Origin: Oceanimonas doudoroffii
GTDB taxonomy: Bacteria; Pseudomonadota; Gammaproteobacteria; Enterobacterales; Aeromonadaceae
NCBI RefSeq assembly: GCF_002242685.1
Contig: NZ_NBIM01000001.1
Location: forward strand, 310,001-374,000
Length of the DNA stretch: 64,000 nt
Reading direction: 5' to 3'
Each line of letters begins with the position of its first letter. The first letter of the stretch is position 1. Of the stretch, positions 58,216 through 64,000 are shown piece by piece. A program made the position numbers and the translations under genes. The notes below the pieces were generated by a model. The model worked only from the letters and a program-made list of their open reading frames with translations, was not told where the DNA came from and did not search any database.

Positions 58216-60558
58216 ATGACCTCCATTCAGCCGGGCTTTGTGCTGACCCGCCACAGCCGGGATCGCCACGGCCACATCGACATTCACTACTGGTTGTGCA
58301 CGCCCCGAGGGCCGGTGCGGCTGACCGTGCGCGGCGAGCGCGCCCTGTTGATGGTGCCGGTGGCCGATAGGGCACGGGTGGAGAGGGTGCTGGCGGGGCT
58401 GGCGTGTGACTGGACCGAGCCCGGCCTGCACAGCTTTGCCCACCAGCCCCTGGCGGTGCTCTATTTCGCCACCATGGCGGAACAGCTGCAGGCGCTGCAG
58501 CGCCTGCAGGCCGAGGGCGTGGAAGTGCTGGAGCACGACTTTCGGCCCCACGAGCGTTATCTCATCAGCCGCTTTATTCGCGGCAGCGTCGAATTTACCG
58601 GCATGGCGCGACCCCAAGCCGGCTTCATGCAGGTGGACGATGCCCGACTGCGCCGCGGCCAGTGGCAGCCGCAGTTTCGCGTGCTATCGCTGGACATTGA
58701 ATGCTCGGGCCAGGGGGAGCTGTATTCCATCGGCCTGTTTGGTTCGAAGCTCGCCCGTGTGATCATGATAGGGTCGCCCGAACCCGCCGCCACCGACATA
58801 CGCTGGGTGAAGGATGAGCCGGCGCTGCTGCACGCCCTTGAAGACGAGCTGGCGCGCTATGATCCCGACATTTTGATCGGCTGGAATCTGGTGGCCTTTG
58901 ATCTGCGGCTGATCCTGAAGCGGGCGGCGCTGCACGGCATCAGGTTGCGGCTGGGCCGGGGCGGCGAGGGGGCCTTTTTGCGTGAACGGGCCCACACCGA
59001 GCAGGTGTTTGTGACCCTGCCGGGCAGAGTGGCCATCGACGGCATCGATGCCCTCAAGACCGCCTGCTACCAGTTCGACAGTTTCAGCCTGGAGTCGGTG
59101 GCTCAGGCCTTGCTGGGGCGGGGCAAACAGACGGAAGACGTGGCCAACCGGCTGGCCACCATCATGCGTGACTTTCGCCACAACAAGCCGAAGCTGGCCG
59201 CCTACAACCTGGAAGACTGCCGGCTGGTGTGGGACATTTTCGCCCACACTCAAGTGCTCGACTTTCTGCGCCTGCGCAGCCAGCTTACCGGGCTGGAGCT
59301 GGATCGCATCGGTGGCTCGGTGGCGGCCTTTGTGCAGGTGTATCTGCCGCACCTGCACCGGGCGGGTTTTGCCGCTCCCAACCTGCCTCCCGGCGGGGGG
59401 CTGGCCAGTCCCGGCGGCTATGTGATGAACTCCCGGCCGGGGCTCTACCGCCACGTGCTGGTGCTGGACTTCAAGAGCCTGTATCCGTCGATTATTCGTA
59501 CTTTTCGCATCGATCCCCTGGGGCTGGTGCTCGGGCTGAAGGAAAACGATGCCATTCCCGGCTTTCGGGGCGCGCGTTTCTCCCGTACCCATCACTTTCT
59601 GCCCGATATCATTGCTGGACTCTGGCGCGAGCGGGATCAGGCCAAGCGGGAGCAGGACGAACCGCGCTCCCAGGCCATCAAGATCCTGATGAACTCCTTT
59701 TACGGCGTGCTCGGCTCCGGCGGCTGCCGCTTTTACGACACGCGGCTGGCGTCTTCCATTACCCTGCGCGGTCACGACATCATGCAACAAAGCGCCCGGC
59801 GCATTGAAGCCGAAGGCCACGAGGTGATTTACGGCGACACCGACTCGGTGTTCGTGCTGCTGAACGGCGAGCACGACGAGGCCTCGGGCAGCCGGGAAGG
59901 GCAGCGGCTGGCGGCCTTGATCAACGATCACTGGCGTGAGCATTTACAGGCCGAGCTGGCGTTGGAGAGCTTTCTTGAGCTGCAATTTGAGAGCTATTTT
60001 GCCCGTTTTCTGATGCCCACCATACGCGGCCGGGAAGAGGGCTCCAAAAAGCGCTATGCCGGGCTGAAGCTGCAACAGGGGGAGGCACAGTTGGTGTTCA
60101 AGGGGCTGGAAACCGTGCGCTCCGACTGGACACCCCTGGCGCGGGCCTTTCAGACCGAGCTGTACCGGCTGGTGTTTGATGATAAAGACCCGAGTGACTT
60201 TGTGCTGACCACCCTGGCACAAACCCTTGGTGGCGAGCGGGACGCGGAGCTGGTGTACCGCAAGCGGCTGCGCCGGCCCCTGGCCCAGTATGTGAAATCC
60301 CAGCCGCCCCAGGTGCGGGCGGCGCGACTGGCGGACGAGCACAACGCCCGCCTGGGTCGGCCGCTGCGTTACCAGCGTCGGGGCGTCATTGACTATGTGA
60401 TCACGGTAAACGGGCCGGAGCCGGTGGAATACCGCCAGTCGGCCATGGATTATCAGCATTACGTAGACAAGCAGCTCAGGCCGGTGGCGGATGCCATTTT
60501 GCCCTTTGTGGGTCTGTCCTTTGAGGGGATCACCAGCCAGCAACTGGGATTGTTTTAA
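58216..60558 (+). CDS. polB: DNA polymerase II
   Basis: A 780-residue family-B DNA polymerase with 3'-5' exonuclease proofreading, used in restart and repair. Exonuclease motifs: VLSLDIECSGQGELYSIGL and GWNLVAFDLRLI. Polymerase motifs: LDFKSLYPSIIRTFRIDPLGLVLG (region II), ILMNSFYGVLGSGGCRFYDTRLASSITLRGHDIM (region III) and YGDTDSVFVLL (region I, catalytic Asp pair). The thumb end has PLAQYVKSQPPQVRAAR and YRRG-like RRGVIDYVITVNGPEPV. Length equals E. coli PolB (783). E. coli polB is SOS-induced, but I see no CTGT-N8-ACAG LexA box in the short upstream gap. Confidence 0.96.
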   Translation: MTSIQPGFVLTRHSRDRHGHIDIHYWLCTPRGPVRLTVRGERALLMVPVADRARVERVLAGLACDWTEPGLHSFAHQPLAVLYFATMAEQLQALQRLQAEGVEVLEHDFRPHERYLISRFIRGSVEFTGMARPQAGFMQVDDARLRRGQWQPQFRVLSLDIECSGQGELYSIGLFGSKLARVIMIGSPEPAATDIRWVKDEPALLHALEDELARYDPDILIGWNLVAFDLRLILKRAALHGIRLRLGRGGEGAFLRERAHTEQVFVTLPGRVAIDGIDALKTACYQFDSFSLESVAQALLGRGKQTEDVANRLATIMRDFRHNKPKLAAYNLEDCRLVWDIFAHTQVLDFLRLRSQLTGLELDRIGGSVAAFVQVYLPHLHRAGFAAPNLPPGGGLASPGGYVMNSRPGLYRHVLVLDFKSLYPSIIRTFRIDPLGLVLGLKENDAIPGFRGARFSRTHHFLPDIIAGLWRERDQAKREQDEPRSQAIKILMNSFYGVLGSGGCRFYDTRLASSITLRGHDIMQQSARRIEAEGHEVIYGDTDSVFVLLNGEHDEASGSREGQRLAALINDHWREHLQAELALESFLELQFESYFARFLMPTIRGREEGSKKRYAGLKLQQGEAQLVFKGLETVRSDWTPLARAFQTELYRLVFDDKDPSDFVLTTLAQTLGGERDAELVYRKRLRRPLAQYVKSQPPQVRAARLADEHNARLGRPLRYQRRGVIDYVITVNGPEPVEYRQSAMDYQHYVDKQLRPVADAILPFVGLSFEGITSQQLGLF

Positions 60559-60588
60559 AGAGGAATGGAAGTGGCGGCGCCGGTTGTT

Positions 60589-60608
60589 ACTCCCGCGAAG
60601 GCGGGAGT
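60589..60608. repeat. ACTCCCGC-gaag-GCGGGAGT hairpin repeat
   Basis: A perfect 8-bp inverted repeat with a GAAG loop followed by CCAG. Hairpins of the form CCCGCgaagGCGGG followed by AxTCCAG are widespread dispersed repeats in many proteobacterial genomes. It lies between polB and the ypfN gene, which converge here. Confidence 0.65.
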
Positions 60609-60647
60609 CCAGCGCACACGCATTTCACTTGGCGGACATGACGATGC

Positions 60648-60872
60648 TTAGTGCCGATGTGTGTCGTCGGATTTAGTGTCGTCCTTGTCTTCGGGCTTGT
60701 ATTGGCCCGGGGGCACGCCCCAGTCGTCCTTGCCGTCATCCCAGCGACGCAGCTTCATCTTGTCGCGATTTTTCTGCACGTTCTTTTCTATGTGCTTGGT
60801 GTCCTTGAGGGCGCTGACGAACAGGCCAACCAGAAACAGCAGGGGCAGGGCAATCCAGAGCCAGGCGCTCAT
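60648..60872 (-). CDS. ypfN: UPF0370 family small membrane protein YpfN
   Basis: A 74-residue single-pass membrane protein. Residues 4-22 (WLWIALPLLFLVGLFVSAL) form the membrane segment, followed by KDTKHIEKNVQKNRDKMKLRRWDDGKDDW, which resembles the E. coli YpfN cytoplasmic part, and a very acidic/histidine tail (DDTKSDDTHRH). It is near dapE, its neighbour in E. coli, which supports the assignment. Function unknown. Confidence 0.75.
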   Translation of the reverse strand: MSAWLWIALPLLFLVGLFVSALKDTKHIEKNVQKNRDKMKLRRWDDGKDDWGVPPGQYKPEDKDDTKSDDTHRH

Positions 60873-60882
60873 GGTGTTTTCC

Positions 60883-61542
60883 TCATCGGTGAATATAGCG
60901 GGCGAAAATGTCGTCCATCATGTTAAGGATATGCGTTTTTCCGGCCACCGGCCGGGCGGCAATGGCGTCGGCCACCAGGGCTGGGGTCAGTTGTCGTTCG
61001 CACTCCTGAGAGAGCGGCCGGTAGCTCAGGTGCCAGGGCTCGGCCCCCACACCGGCGGCCACCGCATAGGGCAGGTAAAAGCCAAAACGCTCCATGTTGG
61101 CCGCCAGCCATTGGCTTAACGGGTAAAAATACCCGCCCTGCTCATATTCCCAGGGCTCAAGCTGCAGCTTGCCACCGGTGGGCAAAAGCCTGGGATCATA
61201 GATATCGAGATCCGTGCCCCAGTGGTGACGGCTGGTGCCGGGCAGGGCACTCCAGCGCAAAATGGCGTGAATGCGTTCGGGCTCGCTCAGGGCGAGCGCG
61301 TCCAGCGGCTGGCTGTGGGCATCCAGCAACGGCCGGCTGCCCTCGAACTTGCCGTTCCAGATCGCCAACTGGCGATCAAAGCCACGAAAACTGGACGCCG
61401 GTGCCAGCATAAAGCCGGCACCGGCGGCCGCCGCCTGCAGGGCCACGAAAGCGTCTCTGGCCTCGGCCTGCAGCCGGTGGCCCGGCTCGGCAAGTTGCAC
61501 AAGATGCCCTTCATTCAGGCCCAGCAGGCAGTCGACTCTCAT
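60883..61542 (-). CDS. M15-family peptidase (D-alanyl-D-alanine carboxypeptidase-like)
   Basis: A 219-residue zinc peptidase of the VanY/M15 group, likely trimming the D-Ala end of peptidoglycan peptides. Zinc-site motifs: [11 protein letters not shown] (His and Asp) and the third ligand in [11 protein letters not shown], with [17 protein letters not shown] typical of the family. There is no clear signal peptide in the form starting at ATG 61542 ([14 protein letters not shown]), so export is unclear. The start overlaps the dapE stop by four bases (ATGA), and ypfN follows ten bases after its end. Confidence 0.9.
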   Translation of the reverse strand: MRVDCLLGLNEGHLVQLAEPGHRLQAEARDAFVALQAAAAGAGFMLAPASSFRGFDRQLAIWNGKFEGSRPLLDAHSQPLDALALSEPERIHAILRWSALPGTSRHHWGTDLDIYDPRLLPTGGKLQLEPWEYEQGGYFYPLSQWLAANMERFGFYLPYAVAAGVGAEPWHLSYRPLSQECERQLTPALVADAIAARPVAGKTHILNMMDDIFARYIHR

Positions 61543-62672
61543 GCCAGCAGTCGCTCCAGAATGCCTTCGTACATGTCGGTGAGCTGCTCCAGATCGGCCA
61601 TTTTCACGCATTCGTTCAGCTTGTGAATGGTGGCATTGACCGGACCCAGCTCAATCACCTGGGCGCCGGTCTGGGCGATAAAGCGGCCATCGGAGGTACC
61701 GCCGGTGGTCAGCAACGCCGGCTCCTGATGGCGTACCGCCTGCACTGCACCCACGGTGGCGGTGAGCAGATCGCCGGTGTCGGTGAGGAAGGGCTTGCCG
61801 TTCAGCAGCCAGTCGATGTGGTAGTCCAGACCGTGGGCGTCGAGAATGCTGTGCACGCGGGCCTTGATCTTGTCCTCGTCGAGCTCGGTGCTGAAGCGGA
61901 AGTTGAACTGCACCTTCATTTCGCCCGGAATCACGTTGGAAGCGCCGGTGCCGGCGTGAATGTTGGCAATCTGAAAGCTGGTGGGCGGAAAATAATCGTT
62001 GCCCTTGTCCCACTCGATGGCGGCCAGCTCGGCCAGGGCCGGAGACGCCTTGTGCACCGGGTTGTCGGCCAGGTGCGGATAAGCCACATGGCCCTGCACG
62101 CCCTTGACGGTGAGATCGCCGGTGAGGGAGCCGCGACGGCCGTTCTTGACCACGTCGCCCACCTCATGGGTGGAGGAGGGTTCGCCCACCAGGCACCAGG
62201 TGATCTTTTCGTTACGGGCTTCCAGGGTGTCCACCACGCGGGTGGTGCCGTTGATGAAAGGGCCTTCCTCGTCGCTGGTGATCAGAAAGGCGATGGAGCC
62301 CTTGTGATCGGGAAAGCGGGCCACGAAGCGCTCGGTGGCCACCACCATGGCGGCGAGCGAACCTTTCATGTCGGCGGCGCCGCGACCGTGCAGATAGCCT
62401 TCAATTTCGGTGGCTTCAAAGGGCGGCGTGTGCCACTGATCCAGCGGGCCGGGGGGCACCACATCGGTGTGGCCGGCAAAGCAGAACAGCGGGCCCTCGG
62501 TGCCGCGGCGGGCCCAGAGATTGGTGGTGTCTTCAAACACCATGGTTTCCAGATTGAAACCCAGTGCGGCCAGCCGCTCCCCCATCAGCTCCTGGCAGCC
62601 TTCGTCTTCGGGAGTGACCGAAGGGCGGTTAATCAGCTCACGGGTGAGCGCCAGCACGGCAGAGTCAGTCAT
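61539..62672 (-). CDS. dapE: Succinyl-diaminopimelate desuccinylase DapE
   Basis: DapE releases succinate to give LL-diaminopimelate, in the same lysine pathway as DapA. The 377-residue di-zinc peptidase has [80 protein letters not shown] and [33 protein letters not shown], matching E. coli DapE. AAGGAAACAC precedes ATG 62672. It follows the yffB-like gene by 15 bases; the order yffB-dapE is conserved in E. coli. Confidence 0.96.
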   Translation of the reverse strand: MTDSAVLALTRELINRPSVTPEDEGCQELMGERLAALGFNLETMVFEDTTNLWARRGTEGPLFCFAGHTDVVPPGPLDQWHTPPFEATEIEGYLHGRGAADMKGSLAAMVVATERFVARFPDHKGSIAFLITSDEEGPFINGTTRVVDTLEARNEKITWCLVGEPSSTHEVGDVVKNGRRGSLTGDLTVKGVQGHVAYPHLADNPVHKASPALAELAAIEWDKGNDYFPPTSFQIANIHAGTGASNVIPGEMKVQFNFRFSTELDEDKIKARVHSILDAHGLDYHIDWLLNGKPFLTDTGDLLTATVGAVQAVRHQEPALLTTGGTSDGRFIAQTGAQVIELGPVNATIHKLNECVKMADLEQLTDMYEGILERLLA

Positions 62673-62687
62673 GTGTTTCCTTAACAT

Positions 62688-63038
62688 TTATTGATTGAAC
62701 AGGCGGGCATAGTGCTCCGGCTTGAAGCCCAGATGCAGTTCGCCGTCGAGGTCCAGCAACGGCCGCTTGATCATGGCCGGGTGGGCCTGCAGCAGGGCGG
62801 CGGCGCTCTCCGGCCCCAGGGCGGCCTTGTCGGCATCACTGAGGGCGCGGTAGGTGGTGCCCCGCTTGTTGAGCAGCTGTTCCCAGCCCAGCAGCTCCAG
62901 CCAGTGGGCCAGTTGCTCGGGGTCGAGGCCGTCGGCGCGGTGATCCACAAAGCGGTAGTCAACGCCCGCCTGCTCCAGCCACTTGCGGGCCTTTTTGATG
63001 GTGTCGCAGTTTTTGATGCCGTAAAGGGTAACGGTCAT
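62688..63038 (-). CDS. yffB: ArsC/Spx-like protein YffB
   Basis: A 116-residue thioredoxin-fold protein of the ArsC/Spx group. It starts MTVTLYGIKNCDTIKKARKWLEQ with a single redox-type cysteine, followed by VDYRFVDHRADGL, LLNKRGTTYRAL and HPAMIKRPLLDLDGELHLGFKPEHY. Only one Cys is in the active-site loop (NCDT), so arsenate reduction may need glutathione or may not occur. The family's function is unknown. It heads the yffB-dapE-M15-ypfN minus-strand group. Confidence 0.9.
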   Translation of the reverse strand: MTVTLYGIKNCDTIKKARKWLEQAGVDYRFVDHRADGLDPEQLAHWLELLGWEQLLNKRGTTYRALSDADKAALGPESAAALLQAHPAMIKRPLLDLDGELHLGFKPEHYARLFNQ

Positions 63039-63263
63039 TGTGCAGCTCGTTAAAGAGGGTGGCCGGAATTTTGTCATTTAACCTTCGGGGCTGCAACCGG
63101 CCGTGCCGGCGGGGTAAAATAGGCTGGCGCATTAGGGCGGCTTTGGGTAGTGTTAGCCCTTTGAATTCCCGTCGTGGCCGCATTTGGCGCTGTTTTAAGC
63201 AGCCCACCTTCAGGCGGCCTTTTATCTGGTTGGCCCTCAACGAAAGAGAAAAAGGGGAAAGGC

Positions 63264-64000
63264 TTGGAACTCAAGGAATACTGGAGCGACAGCTATCACT
63301 CCAGCGATTTTAAATTGACCCGCATCGGCCTGGTGGCCATTCGTTTTCGCTGGCTGGTGGCCTTGCTGATCATCGGTATTGCCGGCTGGATTGCCGTGGA
63401 CTGGTGGGTGCTGGACCCGGCCCATTTCAAGCTTATCTGGAAAATGCGCCTGATCACCGGCGCCATGCTCACCCCGCTGTTGCCCCTCAGTTACCTGTGC
63501 AAGCTCAACCGGCGCTGGATGATAGCCTCCCTGTATTTTCTGATCGGGGTATTGCTTACCTTTAACCTGGTGGGGTTGTGGAGCTTTCGCGACGGCACGC
63601 CCATTCCCATCGGCTATATCGCCTTTCCCTATTTTCTGCTGGCGTTGCTAAGCGTGTTGCCGCTGCCGGTAAAATCCGGGCTTCGCGTGGCCGTGGTGAT
63701 CACCCTGTGTGTGCTGGGTACCGACTACTGGCTGAATCCCGACAGCCTGCACGGCGGCGCCCTGCTGGACCGACTGTGGCTGCTCATCTGTTTTTCCCTG
63801 GCCATGCTCTGGGTTCAGGCCGGGCAGTTGCGCATGCTGCTGGATCTGTACCGGGAGTCTACCCGGGATCCGCTTACCCGGCTGATGAACCGCCGCTTGT
63901 TTATGCGTCAGCTTGAGCTGCAGCGCAGCGAAGGCGGCCAGCGGCCCTTTACCCTGATCCTGTTCGATCTGGACAGGTTCAAGCGCATCAATGACGAGCA
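63264..64000 (+). CDS. Membrane diguanylate cyclase, 3' end cut off by window edge
   Basis: An open frame from TTG 63264 (AAAGGGGAAAGGC upstream) runs to the last base, giving about 245 residues without a stop. The first 190 residues contain about six membrane segments (WLVALLIIGIAGWIAVDWW, MRLITGAMLTPLLPL, WMIASLYFLIGVLL, YIAFPYFLLALLSVLPL, VAVVITLCVLG, LWLLICFSLAMLW). Then the GGDEF domain begins: TRDPLTRLMNRRLFMRQLELQR and FTLILFDLDRFKRINDE. The catalytic GGDEF motif itself lies outside the window. Probably a diguanylate cyclase with a membrane sensor. Confidence 0.85.
   Translation, partial: MELKEYWSDSYHSSDFKLTRIGLVAIRFRWLVALLIIGIAGWIAVDWWVLDPAHFKLIWKMRLITGAMLTPLLPLSYLCKLNRRWMIASLYFLIGVLLTFNLVGLWSFRDGTPIPIGYIAFPYFLLALLSVLPLPVKSGLRVAVVITLCVLGTDYWLNPDSLHGGALLDRLWLLICFSLAMLWVQAGQLRMLLDLYRESTRDPLTRLMNRRLFMRQLELQRSEGGQRPFTLILFDLDRFKRINDE

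Overview
This is a GC-rich (roughly 60 %) stretch of a gammaproteobacterial chromosome. The gene content and order (tyrR; endA-rsmE-gshB-yqgE-ruvX beside metK and tktA; bcp-gcvR-dapA-bamC; ypfN-dapE-yffB; polB; msrAB) is enterobacterial/aeromonad in style. Together with two TRAP transporters and many c-di-GMP proteins it suggests a marine or brackish member of the Aeromonadales (Oceanimonas/Oceanisphaera/Zobellella-like). That placement is inferred from family content, not from a search. No rRNA, tRNA, CRISPR array, prophage or insertion sequence was seen.

Layout. 1-5.6 kb: a cut-off secreted protein, TyrR with a TyrR box at its own promoter, an acyl-CoA thioesterase, a MocR-type regulator and the Fe-S protein CcoG. 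5.7-13.4 kb: a CHASE-PAS-PAS-GGDEF-EAL-CZB c-di-GMP protein, an aldo-keto reductase, a Tat-exported PhoX phosphatase with a likely Pho box, and two small envelope proteins. 13.6-16.3 kb: a divergent pair made of a GNAT-C39 peptidase fusion and a RimK-like ATP-grasp ligase. 16.3-26 kb: msrAB, yfcA, btuCD, a flavin monooxygenase with DAHP synthase, small enzymes, and a TtrSR-like two-component system. 26-34.2 kb: housekeeping genes (ruvX, yqgE, gshB, rsmE, endA, a peroxiredoxin, sprT, metK, tkt).

34.3-48.4 kb is the main accessory locus. It holds a TRAP transporter, an arylmalonate-decarboxylase-like enzyme, a GntR/FCD regulator, a hydantoinase, a class-V (alanine/serine-glyoxylate type) aminotransferase, a second TRAP transporter, an amidase, a FAH-family enzyme and an SBF-like carrier. 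All are on the + strand, many overlap or nearly touch, and AT-rich ATTATGAAT-type operator candidates precede the three transcription blocks. It looks like one uptake-and-breakdown regulon for a cyclic amide, imide or ureide; the substrate is unknown.

48.4-64 kb: a two-component system divergent from a secreted HbpS/GlcG-like protein, a second GGDEF-EAL protein with a degenerate GGDEF motif, a YeeE/YedE pair whose first gene carries an in-frame stop, bcp-gcvR, dapA-bamC, polB, ypfN, an M15 peptidase, dapE, yffB, and the start of a membrane diguanylate cyclase that runs off the window. Several REP-like hairpins and a 32-bp dispersed repeat lie between genes.
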